From assembly GCA_021186555.1 (NCBI GenBank), contig JAJKFL010000013.1, forward strand, positions 32,444,743 through 32,508,742: a stretch of 64,000 nt of DNA, given 5' to 3'. Both the position numbers and the translations under genes were made by a program. Each line of letters starts with the position of its first letter. Position 1 is the first letter of the stretch. Source of the DNA: Reticulitermes speratus. Taxonomy: Eukaryota; Arthropoda; Insecta; Blattodea; Rhinotermitidae. Shown one piece after another: positions 1 through 12,011 of the stretch. Under the pieces are notes generated by a model that saw only the letters and a list, made by a program, of their open reading frames with translations, made no database searches and had not been told where the DNA came from.

Positions 1-190
1 TTCGGTTCATGTGGGATTTGTGGTGGAGAAAGTGGCACTGGGACAGGTTCATCTCCGAGTACTTCGGTTTTCTCCTGTAAATTTCATTCCACCGGCGCTC
101 CATTGAAATTGGAAAGCAGAAAAACTCATCATCTTCCTCATAGTGCTGCACAATAAGCCTCAAGGCTGCGGTGCGTCCGTATCATCAATA
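1..190 (+). mobile_element. SINE family A, tail part (tRNA-derived)
   Basis: The sequence matches the body and tail of the SINE seen whole at 56927-57184 and 11454-11708, including the conserved run GTGGGATTTGTGGTGG and the tail AAGCCTCAAGGCTGCGGTGC. The tRNA-like head with its A and B boxes would lie left of the window. It is shared with copy B of the duplication, so it was inserted before the duplication. Confidence 0.8.
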
Positions 191-499
191 AAAAAAGACC
201 AAAGAACCAAGTACCCATTTAACGCGAAGGTTATAAAGTGTACTCACTTTGCCAATATTCCCCTGATCACCGGAGCCTACAATACAACATCACAAATGTT
301 CTCATTGCCACCAATTTGTCAGTTCGTCTACTCACTCCATATGAACGCGCTGCTGGACGCGAAAACCTACAGCAGAGTCACAAGCATTCCTCCAGACATG
401 TCAGTCGGCCTTCTCTGCAAAATTCCGCTACACGCCAACACCTCTGTTCGTGAATCTCACCAAGTGCCCTCAACGGAGTCGTTACACATACTGAACTAA

Positions 500-1635
500 C
501 TCTAACTCTGTCTTACGTGAATCACCTCAAAACAACTTGCATACATTTCTCTCAATTTGGCCAGGCCATCACTCCATCTTTCCTAGCTGCTGTGTGAAGT
601 GCTGACAACAACAAAATGGCCGCTTTTTGTGGCCGGTGACGACACGGATGCATGACACTACATCAATATTGCGTTATTTGTGTGGCTACTGATGGCATTA
701 AAAAGGAGGATTAAAGTGACACAAGGTACAAGACATTGTTGTACCTTGGGGCGCCCCAAGCTGTGCCTGGTGACACAACTCAAGAGAACGGTAAAGTGAT
801 GAGTAAATTAATTTTGCACACTGTGCAGGTACATTTACAGGGCCTATAGCCTACTACACTAATAAATACACAACAACTGACATACTCAGAAACAGAAAAC
901 ATAATAACAGGAGAAAAGTGCATACAATCAATATTCTTCCAATAATATTTATTTAATATATTTACAAATAAAGAACAAGAAATGTGAAATATAAACTACT
1001 AAGTCCAACTTAAAACAGTTCTATACATGTACTGCTATACATTGTGTGTAGCTAAAGAAGCAACTGACTCACATAAACACATTGCACATGACTCTTGAAT
1101 TTAAAACCTCGCAAAAGTATACTGTGGTGCCTAAATATTATTCACAATGGCCACAACATTATGATTAGGCTTTATGTAGATAAGTACAAGCATTTCTTGA
1201 ACTGACTGTGCGACATTTGTCGTTCTGCCGTAGGTGAATATGACCGACTGAAAATGTAAAGAAACAAATAAATGCATGACTTAAGTCTTTGAGAATCTAA
1301 ATGTTACTCAGTTATTCAATTATTTCTGCGCATGTTATGGAACTCGAAGTTTCATTACTGCCAGTAGTGCACATTTTAAGTAAGATCAGACCTGTCAACA
1401 CCGTTATATTTTATCCCTTAATATTATCCTCTCGTCTACACTTAGGTCTTCTCATTTGTCTCTTTCTTTCACGATTTCGTATCAAACCTCTCTGAAGTGT
1501 GTGACCCCACCCTTATCAACCTAATAATATTTCGTGAAGTTCAAAATAAAATCTGTCCAGCTTCCTGTTAAGTACTTCGTCTTAGGCATTCCACTACTCT
1601 AAAATGATTGTCTCAACGAGTGGGAATAGCTCCTT
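500..1635. other. Non-coding stretch within duplication
   Basis: AT-rich sequence shared with 12012-13214. I see no gene, RNA or element ends here. The short open frames do not look like proteins. Confidence 0.6.
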
Positions 1636-2228
1636 CTGTCACGTCACAACCATAAACTTATGCAGATAGCAATTTCATTCATGTCACAACCATAAACTTA
1701 TGCAGATAGTAATTTCACTCACGTCACAACCATAAACTTATGCAGATCGCAACTTCATTCATGTCACAACCATAAACTTATGCAGATAGTAATTTCACTC
1801 ACGTCACAACCATAAACTTATGCAGATCGCAACTTCATTCATGTCACAACCATAAACTTATGCAGATAGCAATTTCACTCACGTCACAACCATAAACTTA
1901 TGCAGATAGCAATTTCATTCATGTCACAACCATAAACTTTTGCAGATAGCAATTTCATTCATGTCACAAACATGAACTTATGCAGATAGCAATTTCATTC
2001 ATGTCACAAACACAATCTTATGCAGATAGCAATTTCATTCATGTCACAAACATGAACTTATGCAGATAGCAATTTCATTCATGTCACAAACACAATCTTA
2101 TGCAGATAGCAATTTCATTCATGTCACAAACATGAACTTATGCAGATAGCAATTTCAGTCGTGTTACAACCGTAAACGTATGCAAATAGTTACTTCTGTC
2201 CTGTTACAACCGTAAACTTATGTAAACA
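1636..2228. repeat. 40-bp minisatellite, about 15 units (copy A)
   Basis: Head-to-tail units of 40 bp, each with GTCACAACCATAAACTTATG followed by CAGATAG and a T-rich part. Units at 1681 and 1721 show the exact 40-bp period. Some units alternate CATGAACTTA and CACAATCTTA variants, giving an 80-bp higher-order pattern at about 1970-2150. The same array, more diverged, is at 13215-14012 in copy B. Confidence 0.95.
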
Positions 2229-4109
2229 CACTCCCACATTTATGTATGCGGAATGAGTACTCCGTCGAGGTACTGGGTTTCCAAACAAACATTTGAAAAC
2301 AGGACGAGCTGAACACGAAGCAGAAGAAGATTGAAAAAAATGTTACAAGGAAGTACTGGGTTCGTCCTTACTTTAACAAAAGAATGGAACACGGCAATTT
2401 TTTATAACGAGGAATCTATAAAAGGACTTTAGAAAATTTAGATGATTTTATGCAAGGAGTCACAGGAGAGATTTAAATGTTGCACTTTCTTGAACAACCA
2501 TGATTTTTCGAGTCAACAAAAATGGAGTGTTGCGCAACAAGCGCTACAAGTTTAATATTTGCTTCCTCACACGTGCTTGCATAAACCAGTGAGGAATTTT
2601 AAAATCTTGTGAAACTCTCGCCTTCCGTGGCGATTTGTTTACGACTGAGCGAAAGATAACGCAGCATGGTGAGTCTCATCATATCATATCGGACCGTCGT
2701 GTATATGTCGTTATCGTGTCGTCATCGTATCGTATCGTTCTGTTTTGTATATGTAAATGCCTCTGAATGTTTGTTTTCGACATGACCTTCATCGGCTTCA
2801 TGTTCGTAAAAATGATTTCTGAAAAGTGCTCTTTGTTCTGTCAGGTGTTTCAGGACTTCACGTGGAAAATGTTATGTCTGTTTTTGTGAAGGTCTGGTTA
2901 TGTGCGTTTTAATGCCGCATGAATTAGCCCTTCGTGTGCATTGCTGTCATGCAGTAGCATGGATATAGACTGGGGCTAGATTAGTTGTTGTGTTAGATGC
3001 AGGTAACAATTTCAATCAAATACTGACACTGAAATACCGATCGAAGTGCAGATATATTTTAGAGTTGTTTATTTCTGCTGTCATCTGATGTAGTTACTTA
3101 CAAAGTTTTAAGTTCGACAGAACGACAATACCAAGCCTTATTCCTTTCTTTTATATTTGGCTACTCGATAGGTTTTATTCACGACAATTAATAGTTTCGA
3201 GGTGATGATTTTCAAATACAGATAGCGCCTGCGTGTTACGTGCTGCTCATATTTATGATATTTATAAAATAACATATATATTAATCTAATCGAAACAAAA
3301 AATCAGTTACACTTAGTGAAGAAAGCAATTCCTGCCGAATTAATTGTTTTCGTGCAATGTGACTTTGTAAATGACTGCCGCGAAAAATGTGACTTACTGT
3401 AACAGTCTGTCTAGTTGCACTGACGATGAAATGGAAACGTGAAGTGTCAAGTGTTTTGAGATGTCACGCTGTGTATTTGTGTAAAGAGTTACCGACGTTT
3501 CGGAGGACCGTAATATGTTCATCTTGAATATCAAGATGTTTAAAACTCATCTCTGACTACATGACACCTAAAACAATGCACTACTATTTTTATAAGCGTC
3601 AGAAGCTATTTTCATAACGACACAGCATTTCAAATTTCGTCAACGCTGCTCTGAGAACCTCAAATCTCGCAAGAGAAGCGTGTCTGACTTAGGCACCGCT
3701 CTTTTTCTGCCAAAGTAATGATATTATATTGACTCCAAAGAAGCAAAAATACGTGACGACACAAAAGCGATGTAACCTCGTGTGTTGCGTGGCTCCACTG
3801 CCGGTACTGACTCCCAAGTATTATGGCACGCCTTAAATACCCTTCAGCATGCTGAATCATCCTTCGATGAATAGTATTTTCAAATCTGTCGCGACCCCAT
3901 TTCCTATCTGTATTGCCGCAATAAATTTCAGTTAAGCTTTTCAGCTTAATATTACGAGGCTAAAGATGCAAGTATTGCTCAATTTATATTAAGCGTGTTT
4001 ACAAAGTAAATTTTTTGTTTCTTTTGTCTGTTACGTTCAGATGTCTCAGTGAAATACGAGCGGCCGTACGAAAGAAATGCCTCATATTTCTTTTATGAAA
4101 GCATAATTA
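2229..4109. other. Non-coding stretch within duplication
   Basis: Shared with 14012-14650 and 15830-17690 of copy B. It holds one unit of the CGTAT/GTCGT repeat (about 2680-2740) that is expanded in copy B, and a degenerate TTTCGG motif near 3487-3530 (copy B 17095-17150) that may be a decayed member of the ribozyme-like family. No gene seen. Confidence 0.55.
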
Positions 4110-4620
4110 GCTATAATGAAATTTACATATGGCATTGGTACATCCTTCACAAGGTTGAGATTATTTCCCCACAAATCTCCTCCACTATCAACACAATTTT
4201 TCCACCTCTGATTAAGACGCTGTAAGTCGGTCGCTTAAAACTCTTTGCTGAAGCGTCGTAGCTCTTAACGCAAGCTGCGTTTGATCTCGTTGTTGTCGTC
4301 CGCAAAACGGCGTCCTATGTAGTGCGTACACGTAATTCAGGGGACACAAAAGATGGAAGTAGGAAGGTGCCTAATCGGAAATGTAGAGAGGATAAGGGAG
4401 AAAAGTCCTACATTTTTTTAAATTTCCTCCCCTGTGTGCAGACTGGCGTGAGGTCTGTCATGCGGTAGGACTTGATACGTCTTCGTTTTGGCCGAAACCT
4501 TCGAATCCCAGAAGACACTGGTCATGACTTTAACCGCAGAAGTCTGCACCGCACCTTTAATTTGTTCTTCTCCATCCTCAGGCAGACATAATCCAAAGGC
4601 ATATAAAACCAACACAACCA
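4110..4620 (-). pseudogene. Mariner-family transposase remnant (copy A)
   Basis: The minus strand keeps fragments of a mariner DDD transposase. From N to C they are a piece with AVKVMTSVFWDS (4420-4620 frame), then FADDNNEIK, and near the C-terminus RWKNCVDSGGD followed by YVNFII (4120-4300). These fit the end of mariner transposases, where RW.KCV...GDY is typical. The fragments lie in different frames with stops between them, the DNA-binding half is absent and no terminal inverted repeats were found, so it is dead. The same remnant sits at 17690-18180 in copy B, so it predates the duplication. Confidence 0.7.
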
Positions 4621-4624
4621 ATTT

Positions 4625-5334
4625 ACATATACAATGTTAAAAATAAAATCTTAAAAGTAAATATTGGCAGCCATAAACATAAAAATGTGGATACTATTGA
4701 CAACGTGACGTTGAAATATTCTTGAATAAAATTTATTTATCTAACACTGCCTTTATTGCACGTGGCTATGTGCATAGAATTATCTAGTTTCGAAGTATTA
4801 AATCCAGAAATCAAGTCGTAAAAAATGGTTAATTTAACCTTTTAAAGCCTAATGGTTTCTTGATGCATCAACAGGTTTAACTCTCAAGAACTGTACATTG
4901 CCCACACTGTATTTATATGTTTTGTATTTATCTGAGAACAAGCAGCGACTTTTGTCCTATGTAACAAAAACTTATTGGTTTTTGTAACCGAAACGAGAAG
5001 TGTTTACTGCGCGATAAGAAATGGGTTATTAAAGAAAAGTGTATGCGCTTAGACTTTAAAAGATTATAAATAAAATACAACGAAATAACATTAAAATCCT
5101 ACATGAATATAAATAAGTATTGATATTATTTACACACACAGAAGGATTGTTCTTGTATCTAAACTTCCTAAGTCGATGGCCGCCTCTGTAAGCTAAGATG
5201 CTACAAAATTCCGTAGGTTTTAATATAACATATTGGCTTTTTTACTTTTGTTTTTTATCCCACCACTTTAGTTTATTCCCGTTGAACAAGATGCTTGACC
5301 TGCCGCAATTGTAGAGTGAGCACGGTGATGAAAT
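4625..5334. other. Non-coding stretch within duplication
   Basis: AT-rich, homologous to about 18185-18900. No gene or element boundary recognised. Confidence 0.55.
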
Positions 5335-5402
5335 CACTGCTTTGGCCGGGATTCGAACTTTCCTATGGTTGTAACTAAGTCACTCTACTGACTGATCTGT
5401 TA
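5335..5402 (-). mobile_element. tRNA-like SINE fragment
   Basis: On the minus strand the sequence reads like a tRNA-derived promoter: CAGTAGAGTGACTTAG (A-box-like) followed about 35 nt later by AGTTCGAATCCCGGCC (B box). A matching, more decayed copy is at about 18903-18975. It lacks a full cloverleaf, so it is a SINE or tRNA fossil, not a tRNA gene. Confidence 0.45.
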
Positions 5403-5669
5403 GTAAGAGTAAGTACAAGTACAGAATATAATATTGTACTGAGATTTCAAATTGCTGTACCCAAAGCGACGTAAGAAATTCATTATATCTTGAAAGGAAA
5501 ATTCGTAAGCCGATTCTTATTGCGTTAGCAGTAATTAAAACCTTGGACTCATCCGAGTGAATCCGGTAATATTTTTTCAAATTATGCACAATGCAGCAGA
5601 TAAGAAACGGGGTCATGTAGGGGCACTAAATGCAACAACTGCAACGGCACAGCGGGACGCTCAATAGGA

Positions 5670-5676
5670 TATAAAG
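5670..5676 (+). promoter_or_regulatory. TATA box of chitin-binding gene copy A
   Basis: TATAAAG at 5670-5676. A GCAGTG initiator-like site with its A at 5699 lies 29 nt downstream of the first T, the usual TATA-to-start spacing. This would place the transcription start between the two candidate ATGs (5694 and 5709) and favours 5709. The box is conserved in copy B at 19244-19250. Confidence 0.6.
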
Positions 5677-5708
5677 CTGGAAGATCGCTGGAGATGGCAG
5701 TGTTAGCA

Positions 5709-8431
5709 ATGGAGGCACACAAGACTGGAAGATTCATCACTGCGGTGATTGCACTGGTTATTGCATTTGTGGCGGTAAGGTAACGTTTATTTTAGATAGA
5801 ATTAGACTGGAAAATTCGACCTTTTGCACCTGCATTTTAGATGTTGTTCAGGAACTAAAACAAGAGCGTCTTATAGGCAGACGACGTCCAATACTTCATC
5901 TGTCCGTCTGTGACTAAGTCTTTGTAGGACTTGTTCACAAGAACATGTCTCGCGGACATACGTTTCATGAAAATCGGCTCAGTGACAGTTATATTTTCTG
6001 AGGGGCGTAATGTAATTCATAATAATGATTTCAAAACTTCGCAACCAAGTGTGAAATGCTATGTAGATCTTCATGTAATGTCCTGAACAGCTGTGACTAT
6101 CGTGAAAATCAGTGCAGTGAAAAACATAAATTTCTTAAGGAAGTAAATGAATATTTACCCGTATTTTCTATATTTTTCTTCCGATTTTGATTAAATTTGG
6201 TACAATAGCTATTAAAAGAAAAGTATTGAGTGGTTACGAGTTTCGTGAAAATCGGCACAGTGAATCCAAACGTTACTTGGAAACGCAAATAATTTCTATC
6301 CTCACTTTCCTCACTCCTTTTTCCACATGTGGAAGTCGTTAGTAGCGATCTGTGCATAATGTTGAGCAGTATGACTTGCCTTAAAGTCGCCACAGGAAAG
6401 ACCGTACTGTTCTTACGGGCACAAATGTAATTACATTTACACGTGCACTGTGAAGCCGTCAGGTATTTTGAAAGGAAAGAAGTCTATTAGTAGTATTATA
6501 ACCAACAAATGCACTTTTTGTATTTCTGTTACACTTTTACCCTACATATGTTTTCAGCCAGCGAACCGTTATTACCTGTAAGTATACAGAGAGGCTTCAT
6601 TGCAAAACGGCCCAGACCCCCCCCCCCCCAAAGTGAAGTTTAAAAACATGTTTTGTAGACACGATAATATCAGAGGTTTGACGTGATTTACGATTCAGCC
6701 TAAATCAGCCACTGAAATCGACTGATGACTAACGCACTGCAATATTGAAAACTATAATAAAAACTTACGAATATTTAGATTTGTTTTCAATGACTTTAAA
6801 TTTTCCCTTTACCGTAATTAGATGTCGGCTCGGAGATTTTGACATGATTTTCATAACAGTTTTAAAATCAAACGTAATTTATATATATATAATCTTAGTT
6901 TTAGCTACCCGCCCCCCCCCCAAAGAAAATTCTCGGTGCGCTAAAACAAAAGGTGTACACTTTTAAACAACTTAAATACAATCGGCTCTACCCTTAGGCT
7001 TCGCCTATTTCAAACCCGGAATGCTGCCTAGAAGACAGTCTGCATCCGGACGGTCCTGTGACCGGAAAATCCTCTTCTGTTATCCAACGTTTGCCTGGGT
7101 TTCTGGGTCGATTCGCAAACTACCCTCTAGTTTAGAAATCTCATACTAATGCAGCCCTCCAAATTGTAACACAAAAACCCACTCAACCCCCCCCCCCCCC
7201 CGCACAAATTAATATCAAAATCGTGCCTTAACACTTTAACGACTAACAACACGTGGCTCTATTCCAAACGCAAAATAATCCACTTATCATTCCTTTATTC
7301 TATTTACTTCCTAACGCATTTCATTATATTCGGTCTGCCTTTACCATAAAAAAGGAACATTCAGAGCCCTAACTTTCTATCAGTTTTTCCCCATAACAAA
7401 ATAATGTGTCTCATTACTTTTCCTACACTTTATTTTCTCTGTTTCATTCTCATGTACCAAAAGGGTTAATTAATGTGCTTGAATAAATTTTAGAAGACTC
7501 TGAATTTTCTATATTAGCCTTGTGCTGAATTTAACCATTTTAGTCTTAGTGAATGAAAGACAGTTTGTAAGTTTTACGTAAGACACGACGTTCTGTAAGT
7601 GCATTCACTCCTCCATTAATTACACAATTTGTAGCACAACGTTTCCTCTGTCCGTTACAGCTATGTCAATCTAGTGACCCCGACCCGAATGCTACGAATT
7701 CCACAAACAACGCTACTACTGTGCAACCTCCTGTCAATACGCAACCAGGAACATGCAGTAAAGACGGACAGCACACCTGCTACAACTGTGCCGCCGCACC
7801 GTACTGCGTCAAGCTTCCGAACGGACAATTTCTAAATGCAGGAATTATCAACTGTACTGACCTTGATACCAGCAAGCCATACTGCACCGACGGAGAATGC
7901 AGCGCCACGCCAACCGGCAAATGCATAGCTCAAACACCTATATCCAATTTCACTTGCACCTCAGACGGATATTTTCCTGACCCAGACGATTGCCAGACGT
8001 TTCACTTCTGTGTCGGGAATATAACCATGGATTACTCTTGCTCCGACAACTACGTCTACAGCCACGAGAATAGTGCTTGCATTCGTAAGAAGGTCAGCTC
8101 TGATTGCGCTGTCATCAAATGTACATACAAGTCTCTAGTTGAGTATGTCCTTTATCCCAAGGACCCCAACGTTTATGGCCTCTGCATTCGTGGTAACCCA
8201 ACGGTGGTGTTCAAATGCGAAGAAGATGAGCAATTTGACACCAAGACATCAACTTGTAAATTTGTGTGTAAGAAGGCAGGTCTGTTCCCAGATCCGGGCA
8301 ACACACGAAGGTACAGAGAATGTATTGCCATCAGTTCCACCAAATTTGAACTCGTATTAAGAGAATGTCCTCCTAACACTAATTTCGACGCCGACAAAGC
8401 AAAATGCGTAGTTGTACCGCCAACACCGTAA
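5709..8431 (+). CDS. Secreted chitin-binding protein with peritrophin-A (CBM14) domains, copy A
   Basis: Two exons are supported: 5709-5774 ending at donor GTAAGG, and 7661-8431 after acceptor TCCGTTACAG. They join in phase 0 and give 278 residues. Exon 1 encodes the signal peptide (basic start, then hydrophobic FITAVIALVIAFVA). Exon 2 starts with a short Asn/Thr-rich linker carrying NAT, NST and NAT glycosylation sites. A cysteine-rich segment with CYNC follows (about residues 54-110). Next is a clear six-cysteine CBM14 domain with FPDPDDC (about 121-171), then two more CBM14-like units (about 171-225 and 225-271). The third lacks the usual second cysteine, having PDPGNTRRY where copy B has VDNCRKY. 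This family binds chitin outside the cell, in gut peritrophic matrix or cuticle. The tissue is not visible from sequence. An upstream ATG at 5694 would add five residues but probably lies before the transcription start. Confidence 0.85.
5775..7660 (+). other. Intron 1 of chitin-binding gene copy A
   Basis: The 1886-bp intron runs from GTAAGG to TTACAG. Its first 200 bp match copy B and then the two introns diverge. It holds poly-C runs near 6617-6629, 6909-6920 and 7186-7201 and two related pieces with 'TTTCATGAAAATCGG' or 'TTTCGTGAAAATCGG' (about 5950 and 6240) that look like a dispersed repeat. No nested gene seen. Confidence 0.7.
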
Positions 8432-8734
8432 TTGTATAAAGACACGGTCACGAAAACGAATGCACTAAAGGTCTGTACTTCATAATAGAAATTGGTGTGG
8501 GTTTTAGAAACACAGTTACCACTTTCATGTGCTTTATATTTTCAACCTCACTCCTAATTGCTACGAAATGCGAGCGACAACAAAACGGCATGAACGCGAG
8601 GCTTTCAAGAAAATTTGAAATACCTGCCATACCTGTACATATAAGAGAACTACCAGAAGTGTATATACATGTGGTGGCAAAGGAAAATATTATTATAACA
8701 TTTGTAGAGAAAACTGTTTTCTGTTTTTATGTTA

Positions 8735-8740
8735 AATAAA
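8735..8740 (+). terminator. Polyadenylation signal, chitin-binding copy A
   Basis: AATAAA lies about 300 nt after the stop codon at 8429-8431. It is the first canonical signal downstream and implies a 3' UTR of roughly 320-340 nt. Confidence 0.6.
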
Positions 8741-8760
8741 ATCCCAAGCTCTTACCCGGC

Positions 8761-9282
8761 CATCGTGCTGGTACGACAGAACAGAATTTTTATACTAGGT
8801 CGAGAAATTGGTTAAATTTTTGTCATGCACAACGCACACTCTATTTGACGTACCATGATACGATGTTCAGACATGGCAGTTACTTTCGACTTTTAACTTT
8901 TGATACATAATATATCTTAGCAACTAGCAGAGTTATGGGACAGGCATGTGTGTAAATTTTGCTGTATCTCTATGTTTGTTAAATACATTATTCGAAAAGT
9001 ATGTGCATTTTTAAGAATATCCAACATAATACTGTAAAAGTTTCAGGATTTCATTGGGTACTACTGGTATTACATTCACCTACAAAATAATAGTCCAGTC
9101 GTCATGTTGCAAAGATCAAAAGTCGGAATTTAGAAAATATGTATCCCTGTTATCTAAAACCCCTTATATACCGACTGAGATGATAAGAATTGGTTAATAT
9201 CTTGAAAGCTATTTAGAATGTCATATGTATTATGAATGTCTATAAGCCATAATAGGTAAACACGAAATTATGTAAAGTTACA
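8761..9282. other. Intergenic stretch, nothing recognised
   Basis: AT-rich sequence downstream of the gene. No element ends or coding potential seen. Confidence 0.5.
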
Positions 9283-9550
9283 AACCGGAACGTCGCGGGT
9301 TCGATTCCCGATGGTGTCACTGGAATTTTTCATTGACATAACCCTTTCGGTCGCACTATGGCCCTGGGGTCGACTCAGCCTCTAACAGAAATGAGTACCA
9401 GGAATATTTCCTGGGGGTAAAGGCGGCCGGTGCGTAGGGCTGACAACCTTATCACCTTCATGTGCCGATTGTCTAAAAATCTGGGAGTCTCAACCTCCTG
9501 GACCCTAAGGGCCTGTCCAGGCCTGTAATGGGATTGCTTTACCTTTTTAC
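9283..9550 (+). mobile_element. SINE family B (tRNA-derived)
   Basis: It starts with a B box (GCGGGTTCGATTCCCG), then a conserved body (CCCTGGGGTCGACTCAG, GGTAAAGGCGGCCGG, CACCTTCATGTGCCGATTGT) and ends GGCCTGTAATGGGATTGC. Related copies are at 35305-35490 (plus), 49670-49940 (minus) and 52440-52736 (minus). The A-box half seen in the 52.7-kb copy is missing here, so this copy is probably 5'-truncated. Confidence 0.8.
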
Positions 9551-10439
9551 ACAAAATCATGCTGTATTTGTGCCAGTCTGTGTGTCTGTGTGTCGAGATA
9601 CTTGAGTGATTGATCCTAAAATAATTATTTGTAGGCATCAATATCAAATTTTAAAATTGTGGTTGAATTTAATAAAGACATTGATTTGGATGTATACTGC
9701 AGTGCACAATTAAATACATGGGCACGTAAGCTATTCACTTTTTGTTTGTAATGTGTGGCCAACTTACTACGTTTCGTGACAACCTTCTTTCGTGGTCAGA
9801 CATTGTAAGTTCCCCTGGAAATATTACACATTTTTAACAAATCTGCGCAGATGGCTCCACTGTCTGCACTAAATGCGACATGTCGCTTAACCTCGTGTGG
9901 AAAATAAGGTATTGTACCACTAAATAGAGTGTTTCACGAAACTGGGCAGATTTACCCTACCCAGTGCAAATTTCCGTAACATGAGCATCACTCCACACTG
10001 TAACAACCTAGCCACGTTTCTCCTGTCTACCCACCGCCCATAAACACCACTCACTTCACCACAGAAGCGTACAACAGAAGATGTGTTGGTAACAGTGTCT
10101 TTATGTGTCTTCAGCTATGGTGTAGTTAGTTACCTCTTGATATCTCAACATAAAATTTAACCATAACTAAATTGTGACTCACATGTCATGACACGCTTTC
10201 TCATAGTCACACAGGGTTGGATGGCGGAGTAGTTGAACCTTGGGTCAGTTCTTGATTCTCAATTTCCTGTGTGAACAGGATTGCGTGTTCTAAAGTTTCA
10301 AATTCCGCACACTTTTCCACATTTTACACATGTGTCTGCAAACTGATGTACATATTTTTATGTCTATTGCTATACCGTCGTTGCCCTTCACAACCCTCCC
10401 GGAGTTCCGGGCTGTCCCTTTGCCAAGCCGGAATCGAGA
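9551..10439. other. Intergenic stretch, nothing recognised
   Basis: No gene or element recognised. It leads into the minisatellite at 10440. Open frames that begin in this stretch and continue rightward are produced by the array. Confidence 0.5.
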
Positions 10440-11200
10440 TGGGAAATGTGCACAGCATTGGTAGAGCTGCCACTGTGCACAGCACATTGGTAGACCTGCC
10501 ACTGTGCACACCATTGTTAGAGCTGCCACTGTGCACAGCACATTGGTAGAGCTGCCAACGTGCACAGCATTGGTAGAGCTGCCACTGTGCACAGCATTGG
10601 TAGAGCTGCCACTGTGCACAGCACATTGGTAGACCTGCCACTGTGCACAGCATTGGTAGAGCTGCCACTGTGCACAGCACATTGGTAGACCTGCCACTGT
10701 GCACACCATTGTTAGAGCTGCCACTGTGCACAGCATTGGTAGAGCTGCCACTGTGCACAGCACATTGGTAGAGCTGCCAACGTGCACAGCATTGGTAGAG
10801 CTGCCACTGTGCACAGCATTGGTAGAGCTGCCACTGTGCACAGCACATTGGTAGAGCTGCCAACGTGCACAGCATTGGTAGAGCTGCCACTGTGCACAGC
10901 ATTGGTAGAGCTGTCACTGTGCACAGCATTGGTAGAGCTGCCACTGTGCACAGCACATTGGTAGAGCTGCCAACATGCACAGCATTGGTAGAGCTGCCAC
11001 TGTGCACAGCACATTGGTAGAGCTGCCAACGTGCACAGCATTGGTAGAGCTGCCACTGTGCACAGCATTGGTAGAGCTGCCACTGTGCACAGCACATTGG
11101 TAGAGCTGCCAACATGCACAGCATTGGTAGAGCTGCCACTGTGCACAGCATTGGTAGAGCTGCCACTGTGCACAGCACATTGGTTGAGCTGCCACTGTGC
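10440..11200. repeat. 27/29-bp minisatellite
   Basis: Units contain GTGCACAGCATTGGTAGAGC followed by TGCCACT. The plain unit is 27 bp (for example 10560 to 10587) and a variant with an extra CA (AGCACATTGG) is 29 bp. About 27 units alternate in a higher-order pattern. The array lacks stop codons in several frames on both strands, which produces long spurious frames (up to 292 codons on the minus strand). Confidence 0.95.
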
Positions 11201-11453
11201 ACGTGTAATAAGAATAATATTATTATCTATATTACTGTGATCTAGCCCCGTGGGCCATCTAGCTGTGTCTGGCTTTAAAGGTACTTGCTACTGGTTGAGG
11301 AAGGGAAAAGGGCGCTCTTTATGGCCCGAACGACGTACCTAGATACTGCTTGACGCTATCATACAGCTAAGAACCTATAACCTACAGTTTTGTTACAACA
11401 ACATTATAATGAAAAGAACGTCTGAACTGAAACTTAGAACTAGGTCGGGCCGT

Positions 11454-11708
11454 GCCATGGCTCAGGCGGTTAGTCGCCGGCCTCTCACCGCGGAGACCCG
11501 GGTTTGATCCCGGTCGGTTCATGTGGGATTTGTGGTGGAGAAAGTGGCACTGGGACAGGTTTATCTCCGAGTAATTCGGTTTTCTCCTGTAACTTTCATT
11601 ACACCGGTGCTCCATTAAAATGGAAAAGCATAAAAAACTCATCATCTTCCTCATAGTGCTGCAAAATAAGCCTCCAAGCTGCGATGCGTCCGTATCATCA
11701 ATAAAAAA
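11454..11708 (+). mobile_element. SINE family A, full-length copy in duplication
   Basis: The tRNA-like head has an A box within GTGCCATGGCTCAGGCGGTT and a B box GGGTTTGATCCCGG. It is followed by the family A body and a tail ending in an A-rich run (ATCAATAAAAAAAGACC). It matches 1-190, so insertion predates the duplication. Confidence 0.85.
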
Positions 11709-12011
11709 AGACCAAAGAACCAAGTACCCATTTAACGCGAAGTTCATAAAGTGTACTCACATTGCCAATATTCCCCTGATCACCGGAGCCTACAATACAA
11801 CATCACAAATGTTCCCATTGCCACCAATTTGTCAGTTCGTCTACTCACTCCATATGAACGCGCTGCTGGACGCGAAAACCTACAGCAGAGTCACAAGCAT
11901 TCCTCCAGACATGTCAGTCGGCCTTCTCTGCAAAATTCCGCTACACGCCAACACCTCTGTTCGTGAATCTCACCAAGTGCCCTCAACGGAGTCGTTACAC
12001 ATACTGAACTA

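Larger units (their letters stand above)
1..5990 (+). repeat. Segmental duplication, copy A (left edge outside window)
   Basis: This stretch matches 11516-19600 by eye over nearly its whole length. Shared parts in the same order are a SINE tail, a long non-coding block, a 40-bp minisatellite, a short CGTAT-rich repeat, a mariner remnant, and the promoter plus first exon of a chitin-binding gene. Position 1 corresponds to about 11516, so the left end lies outside the window. Similarity fades in intron 1 near 5990 (copy B near 19600). Copy B is longer because of later insertions at about 14650-15830 and 16085-16576 and a larger minisatellite. Confidence 0.9.

Noticed and set aside
143-499. 118-codon frame, repeated at 11620-12012 as 130 codons
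   Set aside because: It starts in a SINE tail, resembles no family, and the few base differences between the two copies change residues instead of being silent, so there is no sign of protein selection.
1636-2228. CRISPR-like array
   Set aside because: There are no unique spacers between repeats; the whole 40-bp unit is repeated, so it is a minisatellite in a eukaryotic genome.
9283-9330. True tRNA genes at the GGTTCGATTCCCG-type sites
   Set aside because: All such sites are followed by shared SINE bodies and none folds as a complete cloverleaf by eye.
10290-11202. Long minus-strand frames (183 and 292 codons) over the 10.4-kb array
   Set aside because: They consist only of the 27/29-bp repeat and are open in several frames at once.
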